Assembly: GCA_025128025.1 (NCBI GenBank)
Contig: JAHLYR010000066.1
Span: 1-64,000, forward strand
DNA from: Synechococcus sp. CS-1330
Lineage (GTDB): Bacteria; Cyanobacteriota; Cyanobacteriia; PCC-6307; Cyanobiaceae
Direction of reading: 5' to 3'
DNA: 64,000 nucleotides
The translations under genes were made by a program, and so were the position numbers. Below the pieces are notes generated by a model that saw only the letters and a program-made list of their open reading frames with translations, did not search any database and was not told the DNA's origin. Positions 56,326 to 64,000 of this stretch are shown one piece after another. The stretch's first letter is position 1, and every line of letters begins with the position of its first letter.

Positions 56326-57936
56326 ATGGTTCAGGCACCCAACCTTCAGCAGGCCGGTCGCCGTCGGGTGGCCGCGATCGACATCGGCACCAACTCGATT
56401 CACCTGCTGGTGGCAGAGGTGGATCCGGAGCTGAGCAGTTTCAGTGTGGTGCTGGCTGAGAAGGCCACCACCCGGCTCGGCGAAAGGGATCCCCATAGCG
56501 GTGACCTCAGTGCCGAGGCGATCGAGCGGGCTTTCCGCACCCTGCGCCACGATCGCGATCTGGCCCTTAGCCACGGGGTGGAGCAGATCGTCACGGCGGC
56601 CACCAGCGCCGTGCGGGAGGCCCCCAACGGCCGGGATTTTTTGGTGGCGCTGCAGGAGCAACTGGGCCTGGAGGTGGATCTGGTAAGCGGGCCCGAGGAG
56701 GCGCGACTGATCTATTTGGGTGTGCTTTCGGGCATGGCTTTCGGCGACCAGCCCCACTTGATTATTGATATCGGTGGCGGCTCCACCGAATTGGTGCTGG
56801 CCGATGGCCGCGATGGCCGCTCCTTCAGCAGCACCCGCATCGGCGCGGTACGTCTGCAACGGGAGTTTTGTCAGCAGGAACCCCTACCGATTGAACGACG
56901 CTCCTTCCTGCAGGCCTACATCCAGGGCGCCCTCGACCCTGCCGTAGCTGAGGTGAAAGCGGCGCTGCGGCGGGGCGAACAGCCACTGATGGTGGGCACC
57001 AGTGGCACGGCCATGGCCCTAGCTGCCCTGGCGGCGGCGGAAGATCCCAAGCCGCCGCTGAAGCTGCAGGGCTACCGGCTCAGCCGCGAGCGCATCGACC
57101 AGCTCACCGCCCGGCTCCTGGCGATGACGCCGGAGCAGCGCCGCGCCCTGCCCGCTATCAATGACCGCCGGGCCGAAATCATCGTGCCCGGCGCCCTGAT
57201 TTTGCAGACGGCGATGGCGATGCTCGGTGTGGGGGAGCTGGTGGTTTGTGATCGGGCCCTGCGGGAGGGCCTGATCGTGGACTGGATGCTGCGCAACGGC
57301 CTGCTGGGTGATCGCTTCGCCTTCCAGAGCACTATTCGCCAGCGCACCGTGCTGCACCTGGCCCAGCGCTTTGGTGTCGATCGGGCCCGGGCCGATCGGG
57401 TGGCCTCCCACGCCCTCAGCCTCTACGACCAGTCGCGGGGGCTGCTGCACCACGACGAGGGGCCGGGCCGGGAGCTGCTTTGGGCCGCCGCCCAGTTGCA
57501 CACCTGTGGCAAGAGCATCAATATCTCCGCCTATCACAAGCACAGCTGGTATTTGATCCGCCACGGCGAGCTGCTGGGCTACTCCGAATCCGAGCACCTG
57601 ATGGTGGCGGCGATTGGCCGCTATCACCGCCGCAGCCTGCCGAAGAAGCGCCATGAGTCGTGGCAGCTGATCGAAGACCGCGACCAGCGCCGCACCGTTA
57701 CGTCGATGTCCTTGCTGTTGCGCCTGGCGGCGGCCCTAGATCGCCGGCCCGCTGCGGTGATTGCGACCCTGCAGGTGACATCAAGGCAAAATGCGGTTTG
57801 CGTTGACCTGGAGCCCTTGGCGGCAGCCCCCGGCGAGCCAGCTCCTGATCTCAGCCTGGAGCGCTGGAGCCTGCGATCTTGCGCCGAAGTGGTGCAGGAA
57901 TCCTGCGGCCTTGGTCTCAGGGTGCCGGAGCCTTGA
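56326..57936 (+). CDS. ppx: Exopolyphosphatase
   Basis: A 536-residue Ppx/GppA enzyme that trims polyphosphate from the ends. It shows VAAIDIGTNSIHLLVAE, EKATTRLGE, TAATSAVREAPNG, LIIDIGGGSTELVLA and an HD-type C-terminal domain (RPAALDRRP region). ATG 56326 is preferred; GTG 56266 would add 20 residues. Its end overlaps the rodZ-like gene on the other strand by 20 bases. Confidence 0.93.
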   Translation: MVQAPNLQQAGRRRVAAIDIGTNSIHLLVAEVDPELSSFSVVLAEKATTRLGERDPHSGDLSAEAIERAFRTLRHDRDLALSHGVEQIVTAATSAVREAPNGRDFLVALQEQLGLEVDLVSGPEEARLIYLGVLSGMAFGDQPHLIIDIGGGSTELVLADGRDGRSFSSTRIGAVRLQREFCQQEPLPIERRSFLQAYIQGALDPAVAEVKAALRRGEQPLMVGTSGTAMALAALAAAEDPKPPLKLQGYRLSRERIDQLTARLLAMTPEQRRALPAINDRRAEIIVPGALILQTAMAMLGVGELVVCDRALREGLIVDWMLRNGLLGDRFAFQSTIRQRTVLHLAQRFGVDRARADRVASHALSLYDQSRGLLHHDEGPGRELLWAAAQLHTCGKSINISAYHKHSWYLIRHGELLGYSESEHLMVAAIGRYHRRSLPKKRHESWQLIEDRDQRRTVTSMSLLLRLAAALDRRPAAVIATLQVTSRQNAVCVDLEPLAAAPGEPAPDLSLERWSLRSCAEVVQESCGLGLRVPEP

Positions 57937-58699
57937 AGCTGCGCCAACGCACCTGATCAATTCGTCCAAGGGGTTGAGCAGCACCACCTCCCACTTGGGC
58001 GCGCACTAGGTCGGGGCGCCCTGCCAGCACCTCAAGCCCTTGGCCTAGAGGGAAGCTGCGCTCACCAGTGAAGGTGCCACGGAACAGGCTGGTGCCGGTT
58101 TTTGTTTTTATCTCCAGCCAGCTGGGCTGGCTGCTCGTCAGTTGAAGCTGATTGAGCTCGGGGCTGCCTTTGTCGCTTTCTCTGCCTCTATTTGCTGGGG
58201 GATTCTCAGTCAGCAGCTGGGGCTGGGCTTGCGGCTGGCTTGGGCGCGCCTGGTGACGCTGCCACTGCTGCCAGCCCGCGAAGCCGGCGGCGCTGAGGGC
58301 GGCAAGGATTGCTGCTGTGATGGCCACTTGGCGGCTGGTATGTGCCGTTTTGCTTGGGGCACGCTGGGTTAGTTCGGTCACCTTGATCGGCTTGGCCTGA
58401 AACTGGCCGCTAGCGCGCATGGTTTGCAGGGGCCCATCGATGTTGATGGCCAGGCTGTTGGCAATTCGGCGGGCCTGGGCGATCACAAAAACCGGTTCCG
58501 GCAAGCGATTGGCGTCGGCTTCTTCCAGGGCCTGAAGTTGTTCGGCTCCCATGTTTAAACGGGCTGCCAGTACGGCAAGTTCAATACCTTGCTCTTCACG
58601 CCCCTGGCGCAGCGTCTGGCCGAGGCAGCGAAGGGCGGATAAGGCTTCGGGGCTGGGAGAGTCCGACACCAGAACAGCTAGCTCAGCAGATTTAGACAT
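57917..58699 (-). CDS. RodZ-like helix-turn-helix membrane protein
   Basis: A 260-residue protein with a RodZ-type N-terminal HTH (LGQTLRQGREEQGIELAVLAARLNMGAEQLQALE), one membrane helix at about 125-145 (VAITAAILAALSAAGFAGW), and a C-terminal beta domain of the DUF4115 type (SWLEIKTKTGTSLFRGTFTGERSFPLGQGLEVLAGRPD). RodZ links MreB to the cell wall. Here it lies next to tRNA-Val. Confidence 0.85.
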   Translation of the reverse strand: MSKSAELAVLVSDSPSPEALSALRCLGQTLRQGREEQGIELAVLAARLNMGAEQLQALEEADANRLPEPVFVIAQARRIANSLAINIDGPLQTMRASGQFQAKPIKVTELTQRAPSKTAHTSRQVAITAAILAALSAAGFAGWQQWQRHQARPSQPQAQPQLLTENPPANRGRESDKGSPELNQLQLTSSQPSWLEIKTKTGTSLFRGTFTGERSFPLGQGLEVLAGRPDLVRAQVGGGAAQPLGRIDQVRWRSFKAPAP

Positions 58700-58735
58700 T
58701 CTGCAGGCAAATTTGATATGGGCCAGTCGTTGAAA

Positions 58736-58807
<72 letters not shown>

Positions 58808-58877
58808 GCACCTCCAGAGCTTAAAACACCACAGGCAGTCGATCGGTCACCATGGGAGGCAGAGCCAGCCGCATTGC

Positions 58878-60296
58878 GTGAGCGCCAACCCCGAAGCAGC
58901 CGATCCCAAGCCAGCATCTTTAGACGTGTTGATCGTGGGAGGTGGGGTGTGCGGCACTGCGCTGCTGTTCGAGCTGGCCCGCTACACCGATTTGGGCAGC
59001 ATCCTGCTGGTGGAGCGCTACGACGCCCTAGCCCGGGTGAACTCCAAGGCCACCAACAACAGCCAGACGATTCACTGCGGCGACATCGAGACCAATTACA
59101 CGCTCGAGAAGGCGGTGCGGGTCAAGCGCACTGCCGAGATGATCGTGAACTACGCCGAGCTGCTTGATCCAGCCAGCCGCGACCGCTGCGTTTTTCGCAC
59201 TCCCAAAATGGTGCTGGGGGTGGGCGAGCGCGAGTGCACCTTCCTGCGGGAGCGGTTTGAGCGCTTTTCTCCCCACTTCCCGGCGATGGAGCTGCTCGAG
59301 AAGCCGCAGATCGCCGAGTGGGAGCCCCAGGTGGGACTGGTGCAGGGGGAGTTGCGCCCGGAGGAGCTGGTGGCGATCGGTATCCGCCGCGCCTACACCG
59401 CTGTGGATTACGAGGAGCTCTCGGCCTCGTTCGTGGCCCAGGCCCAGATGGCTGTCGACGGCAGCGAGCGCCAGCTCACGGTGCAGCTAGGCACCAGCGT
59501 GGTCGCTATTACGCCGGAGGGCGATGGCTACCGGGTGGAACTGGCCCCCACCCCAGGCTGCTCCAGCGCCGCCGGGGAGGCTCCCCGCTCGGTGCGAGCC
59601 CGGCACGTGGTGGTGAATGCCGGAGCCCACAGCCTGCTGATGGCCCAGCGCATGGGCTACGGACTCGAGTATTCCTGCCTGCCGGTGGCCGGCAGCTTCT
59701 ACTTCACGCCGGATCTGCTCCGGGGCAAGGTTTACACCGTGCAGAACGACAAGCTGCCCTTTGCCGCCATCCATGGCGACCCGGACGTGCGCGCCCCTGG
59801 CAAAACCCGCTTTGGCCCCACCGCCCTGCTGCTGCCGCTGCTGGAGCGCTACAAGCCGGCTTCGTTCTGGGAGTTTCTGAAGGTGCTACGGCTCGATTGG
59901 GCCGTGCTGGCCGTGTTCTGGCAGCTCTTTCGCATCGCCGATATCCGCAATTACATCTTTAAAAATCTGCTGTTCGAGGTGCCCTGGCTGCGGCGGCGAT
60001 TGTTTTTGGCGGATGCACGCAAGATCGTGCCCGACATGGGCCTCGAGGATCTCAGCTTCGCTGAGGGCTATGGCGGCGTGCGCCCCCAGTTGATCGATAA
60101 GACCAATCGCAAGCTGATGCTGGGCGAGGCCAGCATCGCGGCCCGGCCTGGCCTTGTGTTCAACGTCACCCCTTCCCCTGGAGGCACCTGCTGCCTGGGT
60201 AATGCCGCCAGAGACCTGGAGGCGATCGTCGAGCGGCTGGGCTGTGGCTTCGATCGGCAGCGCTTGGCCAGGGAGCTTTATGGCGAGGCGGGCTGA
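58878..60296 (+). CDS. mqo: Malate:quinone oxidoreductase-like FAD protein
   Basis: A 472-residue FAD-dependent oxidoreductase. The N-terminal Rossmann motif is DVLIVGGGVCGTALLFELARY, followed by LARVNSKATNNSQTIHCGD, a pattern typical of Mqo. Later come VVVNAGAHSLLMAQRMGYG, LPVAGSFYFT and the C-terminal PSPGGTCCLGNA. It probably oxidises malate to oxaloacetate and passes electrons to plastoquinone. It starts at GTG 58878; the frame upstream runs through tRNA-Val and is not coding. Confidence 0.87.
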   Translation: MSANPEAADPKPASLDVLIVGGGVCGTALLFELARYTDLGSILLVERYDALARVNSKATNNSQTIHCGDIETNYTLEKAVRVKRTAEMIVNYAELLDPASRDRCVFRTPKMVLGVGERECTFLRERFERFSPHFPAMELLEKPQIAEWEPQVGLVQGELRPEELVAIGIRRAYTAVDYEELSASFVAQAQMAVDGSERQLTVQLGTSVVAITPEGDGYRVELAPTPGCSSAAGEAPRSVRARHVVVNAGAHSLLMAQRMGYGLEYSCLPVAGSFYFTPDLLRGKVYTVQNDKLPFAAIHGDPDVRAPGKTRFGPTALLLPLLERYKPASFWEFLKVLRLDWAVLAVFWQLFRIADIRNYIFKNLLFEVPWLRRRLFLADARKIVPDMGLEDLSFAEGYGGVRPQLIDKTNRKLMLGEASIAARPGLVFNVTPSPGGTCCLGNAARDLEAIVERLGCGFDRQRLARELYGEAG

Positions 60297-60302
60297 ACGT
60301 TT

Positions 60303-61070
60303 TCAGCTAGCGCCGCCGCGGAACAAATGATTGTGGCTAGCTGAGTAGAGGCGAGAACGGGCCTCCGCCGGCGCCGCCAGCGCCGGGCTCACCACGTAGA
60401 GGGTGGTGCGGATCAACTGCCGTTCCTGGCTCACCCGGGCCATGTCAGCTAGGGGCACCACTTTTATCCACTCATCGGGCCAGCTCACCCGGTAGCCAAT
60501 GGCTACGGGAGTGTCGGCGGGGTAGTGGCGCAGCAGCTCGGTTTGCACCTCTTCGACGTGGCGAGCACTGAGGTAGAGGCAAAGGGAAGCGCGCAGGGCG
60601 GCCAGCCGCTCCAGGGACTCTCGCTCCGGCACGCCGGTGCGTCCGCCAGCGCGGCTCAGCACGATCGTCTGCACTAGGCCTGGAATGGTGAGCTCGCTCT
60701 GCAGGGCCGATGCGGTGGCCTGGTAGGCACTCAATCCGGGCACCACCTCCACGCCGATACCGGCATCGGCCAGGCGGCAAATTTGCTCGGCGATGGCGCC
60801 ATAGAGGCAGGGATCCCCATCGTGGAGCCGCACCACGGTTTTGCCGGCACGGGCCCGATCCAGCACCACCTCCATCACCTGCTCCAGCGTGAGGGTGCTA
60901 GTGCGCACCTGCTCACAGCCCGCTGGCGCTAGGGCTGCTATCTGAGGATTGATTAGGGAGTCGGTCCACACCAACACCTCCGCCTGCTCCAGCAGGCGGG
61001 CGGCGCGCAGGGTGAGCAGGTCGGGTGCGCCGGGACCGGCACCAACTATCCAAACAGGCTTGTTATTCAA
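60303..61070 (-). CDS. cobM: Precorrin-4 C11-methyltransferase
   Basis: A 255-residue SAM-dependent methyltransferase of cobalamin synthesis (CobM/CbiF). Motifs: [49 protein letters not shown], and [15 protein letters not shown]. The start is TTG 61070, sharing bases with the lgt stop as TTGA; ATG 61121 would overlap lgt by 55 bases with a proline run and is less likely. Confidence 0.93.
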   Translation of the reverse strand: MNNKPVWIVGAGPGAPDLLTLRAARLLEQAEVLVWTDSLINPQIAALAPAGCEQVRTSTLTLEQVMEVVLDRARAGKTVVRLHDGDPCLYGAIAEQICRLADAGIGVEVVPGLSAYQATASALQSELTIPGLVQTIVLSRAGGRTGVPERESLERLAALRASLCLYLSARHVEEVQTELLRHYPADTPVAIGYRVSWPDEWIKVVPLADMARVSQERQLIRTTLYVVSPALAAPAEARSRLYSASHNHLFRGGAS

Positions 61071-61918
61071 GTGGGTACTCCACTGGGGTCGGGCAGGGGG
61101 CGGTGGCGGCGGTAGAGCCACCAGAGGCCCAGGCCGCCAAGGGAAATCAACAGCAGACTGACCAGCTGGGCCATGCGCAGGCCTCCATCACAGAAGGGCG
61201 GCTCGGAGAGCAGGCAGAGGGGGTCGAGGCGCAGCCCTTCAATCCACACCCTGCCGCTGCTGTAGGCCATCAAATACACGCAGCTGAGTGCTCCAGGCAG
61301 CAGCTGAATACGGCCGCGACTGGCGGCCCGAAATAGCACCAGCAGTAGGGCGCAGACCCCGAGATTCCAGATCGATTCGTAGAGGAAGGTGGGGTGAAAG
61401 TAGAGCTGGTCAATAAATTCAACTGGGCGGCTGGCCGCGGGGATCTGCAGTTTCCAGGGAAGATCCGTAGGCAAGCCGAAGGCCTCGGAATTAAAGAAAT
61501 TTCCCCAGCGGCCAATCGCCTGGCCAAGGGCCACGGCGGGCATTAGTACATCGAGCAGCTGCCAGAAGGGCTGCCGGCGCCAGCGGCAGAACAGCATCGT
61601 GGTCAAGGCGCCGCCCAGCAGGGCGCCGTGGATGGCGATGCCTCCGCGCCAAATCGCGATCGCTTCTAGCCAGTTGCCGGAATACTGGCGCCACTCGAGG
61701 GCGACGTAGTAGATGCGGGCCCCGATCACGGCCCCCAGCACCATCAGGGGCAGGAGATCGGCAATCAGGGATGGCTCAATGCCTCGAGCCAGGCCGAGCC
61801 GGGTGGCCAGGCTGAGGCCCAGCAACACGGCCACGGCGATGAGCAGGCCGTACCAGCGCAAGGCAAAGGGGCCCAGCTGGAAAACCAGGGGCCCCGGGGA
61901 GGTGAAGGAAGCAAGCAC
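61067..61918 (-). CDS. lgt: Prolipoprotein diacylglyceryl transferase
   Basis: A 283-residue membrane enzyme that attaches diacylglycerol to lipobox cysteines, the first lipoprotein modification step. Conserved motifs are [14 protein letters not shown] (catalytic His), [19 protein letters not shown], and FLYESIWNL. It starts at GTG 61918, just after petA (5 bases), in the petC-petA-lgt-cobM run. It would act on the lipoproteins coded elsewhere in this window. Confidence 0.95.
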   Translation of the reverse strand: MLASFTSPGPLVFQLGPFALRWYGLLIAVAVLLGLSLATRLGLARGIEPSLIADLLPLMVLGAVIGARIYYVALEWRQYSGNWLEAIAIWRGGIAIHGALLGGALTTMLFCRWRRQPFWQLLDVLMPAVALGQAIGRWGNFFNSEAFGLPTDLPWKLQIPAASRPVEFIDQLYFHPTFLYESIWNLGVCALLLVLFRAASRGRIQLLPGALSCVYLMAYSSGRVWIEGLRLDPLCLLSEPPFCDGGLRMAQLVSLLLISLGGLGLWWLYRRHRPLPDPSGVPT

Positions 61919-61923
61919 GCTGC

Positions 61924-62859
61924 TCAGATCAAGCCTTCAGCAGCCTGAACCTTTTCAACCTGGCGCTTCTTGAGCACCAGCAAGATCTGGGCCAGGGCGA
62001 TGGCGGCAAAGAAGGCGAGCAAACCGTAGATGCGAACAGGGTTTTGCAGAACAACCTCGGCATCAATCTGTCCGAAGCCACCCACGTTGGGGTCGTTGGT
62101 GATCGGTGAACCGGCAACTACTGCATCACCAACAGCCGCCAGGATGGTGGGGCCAGCCGGCACGGTTTCAGTGGCTGTAGTGCCATCTGCGGCGGTGATC
62201 TCCACCAGGGAAGCGCCGTTATCACCGGCAGTGATTGCTGACACCGTGCCGGTTACGGGGGCGTTGAAGACGCCGTTGTTGCTCTTCTCGCCGGTGGGGT
62301 ACACCTGGCCGCGGCCACGGTTGCCGCCCACATGCAGCTGATATTTACCGAAGTGGATGCTGCTGTCGGTGGCGGGATCAGGAGAAAGAATCGGGAAAAC
62401 GATCTCTTGGTGCTCATCACCGGAGATGGGTCCCACCAACAGGATGTTGGGTTGGTCGTCGGAATACTGGGTGTAGTAGATGCCGGCCGTTTCCTCCTTC
62501 AGCTCCTCGCTGAGACGATCTTGCGGCGCAAGGGTGAAGCCATCGGGAAGCATCACCACGGCGCCGACGTTGAGACCGGCACGGCTGCCATCGCCGGCCA
62601 CCTGCTGAACGCTGGCGTCGTAGGGGATTTCCACCACGGCCTTAAACACAGTGTCAGGGAAAATGGCCTGGGGCACTTCCACCCGGGTGGCTTTTTTGGC
62701 CAGGTGGCAGTTGGCGCAGACGATTTTGCCGGTGGCCTCCCGGGGGCTGGCGTAGTTCTGCTGGGCCCAGAAGGGATAGGCCCAGCTGGGGCTGGCGCCG
62801 GTCAAAAGCACGGCAAAGGCGATTAGGGAGCCGAGCAGCAGGGAAAGGGAACGACGCAT
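61924..62859 (-). CDS. petA: Cytochrome f
   Basis: A 311-residue c-type cytochrome subunit of cytochrome b6f, which passes electrons to plastocyanin or cytochrome c6. The signal peptide ends in SPSWA; the mature chain starts [17 protein letters not shown] (Tyr28 is the axial ligand) and binds haem through CANCH (C48-C51-H52). A C-terminal helix anchors it to the thylakoid. It lies 48 bases after petC on the same strand, with which it forms the usual petCA operon. Confidence 0.97.
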   Translation of the reverse strand: MRRSLSLLLGSLIAFAVLLTGASPSWAYPFWAQQNYASPREATGKIVCANCHLAKKATRVEVPQAIFPDTVFKAVVEIPYDASVQQVAGDGSRAGLNVGAVVMLPDGFTLAPQDRLSEELKEETAGIYYTQYSDDQPNILLVGPISGDEHQEIVFPILSPDPATDSSIHFGKYQLHVGGNRGRGQVYPTGEKSNNGVFNAPVTGTVSAITAGDNGASLVEITAADGTTATETVPAGPTILAAVGDAVVAGSPITNDPNVGGFGQIDAEVVLQNPVRIYGLLAFFAAIALAQILLVLKKRQVEKVQAAEGLI

Positions 62860-62907
62860 TACGAGATCAGGCGACAGACAGGGAGAAGAAAAGCTGGATC
62901 GGGGTAA

Positions 62908-63468
62908 TCAGGCCCACCAGGGCTTGTCGCCGGTGCGGAAGTCGGTTTCGCTCCACTGGCTAAGGAAGACGTTGTCGTTGTCTACAGAAACGTGAGCCAG
63001 GGCCAAGGAGAGGGGCGCTGGGCCGCGCACCACTTTGCCGGTGGCGTCGTACTGGGAGCCATGACAGGGGCACATGAACTTATTGGCGCCGCTGTTCCAG
63101 GGCACTACGCAGCCCAGGTGGGTGCAGATGGCATTTATGCCGTAGCTGCCGATGGCGTCATTGCCCTCAACGAGCAAGTAGGTGGGATCTCCCTTGAGGC
63201 CCTGCACCAGGCTGCGATCGCCCTCCTTGTGGCTGCTGAGCCAGCCGCTGGCAGTGACGCTGTTGCCGAGCTCGTCTTTAGCGGTGGTGCCGCCGCCGCC
63301 ACCTGCAGCCTTGGGGGGGATGAAATAACGAGCCACTGGATAGAGGGCTCCCAGGGCCACACCGGTCACAGACCCGAAGGTCAGCAGGTTCATGAACTGC
63401 CGGCGGCCCATTCCGGGCACATCACCGTTGGAGGCGCTATTTGAAGCGCTCGCTGGCATCTGGGTCAT
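62908..63468 (-). CDS. petC: Rieske iron-sulfur protein of cytochrome b6f
   Basis: A 186-residue protein (from ATG 63468; ATG 63459 and 63498 also exist in frame). It has an N-terminal membrane helix ([28 protein letters not shown]) and the 2Fe-2S domain with CTHLGC and CPCHGS supplying two Cys and two His ligands. A Gly-rich hinge (AAGGGGGTT) joins the two. Electron carrier in the b6f complex. Confidence 0.96.
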   Translation of the reverse strand: MTQMPASASNSASNGDVPGMGRRQFMNLLTFGSVTGVALGALYPVARYFIPPKAAGGGGGTTAKDELGNSVTASGWLSSHKEGDRSLVQGLKGDPTYLLVEGNDAIGSYGINAICTHLGCVVPWNSGANKFMCPCHGSQYDATGKVVRGPAPLSLALAHVSVDNDNVFLSQWSETDFRTGDKPWWA

Positions 63469-63592
63469 GAAGACGCGCCGGGACAATGTGGCGCCCATTA
63501 TGAACCTTGCCTGTGCGGCTCCGGGGCGGTGCAGCCGGCCTGCCGCTGGGCCTGCAACATGCTGTTGTGCAATCCGTCGCGTGAGCTCGGGC

Positions 63593-63955
63593 GTGTCCCT
63601 GCCCTCCAGTGCCCTCCCCGCCGCCCCTGAGCCAGGTTCGCCCCTGTCTGCGCAAGAGGTTTGGGATCTGCTGCAAACCCGTTGGCAGGTTTCATACGAC
63701 TTGCAGCTGGTGCAGCGTCGCGGCCGGCTCTATCTACAGGTGATGTGGGCCTACTTAGAGCAGCAATCCTTTCCGCTCACGGAGGAGGGCTACCGCAGCA
63801 AGCTCGAGGAACTGGTGGGTTTGCTGAACGGCCTAGGGGTGGCCGATCAGGTGCGCAGCTGGCTGGGCACCACCTCCGATAAGCCCAGACAGGGAAAGGC
63901 CATGGGTCTGGCCTTAGAGATCCCGGCCGGCCGGGCCAGCGAATTTTTGCTCTAG
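63593..63955 (+). CDS. DUF3067-family protein
   Basis: A 120-residue protein from GTG 63593 (GTG 63581 is also in frame), with the DUF3067 pattern: [45 protein letters not shown] and [15 protein letters not shown]-like helix (here [19 protein letters not shown]). The family is found in cyanobacteria and plastid lineages; in plants the relative is linked to iron-sulfur cluster or photosystem assembly, but the function here is not known. It is divergent from petC. Confidence 0.78.
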   Translation: MSLPSSALPAAPEPGSPLSAQEVWDLLQTRWQVSYDLQLVQRRGRLYLQVMWAYLEQQSFPLTEEGYRSKLEELVGLLNGLGVADQVRSWLGTTSDKPRQGKAMGLALEIPAGRASEFLL

Positions 63956-64000
63956 GCAGGCCGCAGCCGTTCGGTGCAGGCCACCAGGCCAACACCGATT
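63952..64000 (-). CDS. C-terminal fragment of a gene running off the window, possibly tatC
   Basis: On the minus strand the last 49 bases are open in one frame and end in TAG (63952-63954), encoding a 15-residue tail [15 protein letters not shown]. The IGV start resembles the end of TatC proteins (EIGV followed by a short basic tail), and tatC is often near petC in this group; this is only a weak inference. It overlaps the DUF3067 stop on the other strand. Confidence 0.3.
   Translation of the reverse strand, partial: IGVGLVACTERLRPA

Noticed and set aside
60303-61121. Cobalamin riboswitch near cobM or cobT
   Set aside because: Both genes start inside or within a few bases of the preceding gene, leaving no leader for a riboswitch; no B12-box-like sequence was seen.

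Overview
The window looks like chromosomal DNA of an alpha-cyanobacterium of the Synechococcus/Cyanobium (picocyanobacterial) group. The evidence is the mix of oxygenic-photosynthesis and cyanobacterium-typical genes: petC-petA, ndhB, vipp1, ycf46, a cyAbrB regulator, a DUF3067 protein and an aa3-type ctaCDE cluster with ctaA/ctaB. Gene packing is very tight, the DNA is GC-rich by eye, and GTG/TTG starts are common. Nearly everything is single-copy core genome. I see no rRNA, CRISPR array, insertion sequence, prophage or integrase. Bases 1-218 hold no gene I can identify, and no gene-free stretch exceeds 300 bases.

Layout. 0.2-8 kb: folC-argD, tRNA-Leu(CAA) and murA on the minus strand; then tRNA-Leu(CAG), a small unknown gene, a SpoU-family RNA methyltransferase, lpd and trpC on plus. 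8-14 kb: rpsD, then yidD-glutaredoxin-murE, aqpZ with a clear terminator, a class V PLP enzyme and mscS. 14-18.4 kb: the rpmH-rnpA-PH protein-yidC-DUF177-ycf46 operon on minus. 18.5-25.5 kb: a DUF2808 protein, sppA-aroH, then the most accessory-looking stretch: permease, GT4 glycosyltransferase, a Phd/VapC-type toxin-antitoxin pair with a perfect palindrome in front, a GT39-like enzyme and a DciA-like protein. 25.6-32 kb: vipp1, trxA-aminotransferase-birA, an M23 peptidase, a LolD/MacB-type ATPase and ndhB.

32-41 kb: topA heads a tight run with a lipoprotein, a DUF2232 membrane protein, a CobT-like enzyme and a solute-binding lipoprotein; then an Fe-S aldo/keto reductase, a DUF151 nuclease-like protein, ribE and an HdeD-like membrane protein. 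41-49 kb: cyAbrB and ctaCDE on minus, facing away from ctaA-ctaB and an ABC-2 exporter on plus; together these make haem A and cytochrome c oxidase. 49-58.7 kb: nanE, groEL2, fabG, a GT9-like enzyme, ispD, an LD-carboxypeptidase, ubiA, ppx and rodZ. 58.7-64 kb: tRNA-Val(CAC), mqo, cobM, lgt, petA, petC, DUF3067 and the tail of what may be tatC.

I did not find a clearly new multi-gene system. The observations most worth a second look are: an Ig-like (Big_2-like) insertion in the YidC insertase; the toxin-antitoxin pair with its candidate operator; the tRNA-Leu/unknown gene/SpoU methyltransferase unit; a His/Met-rich insert in CtaC; the mixed topA-cobT-binding-protein run; and several in-frame short tandem repeats (poly-Ser, pentapeptide and GGM repeats). 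All family assignments come from reading motifs by eye, without database searches.
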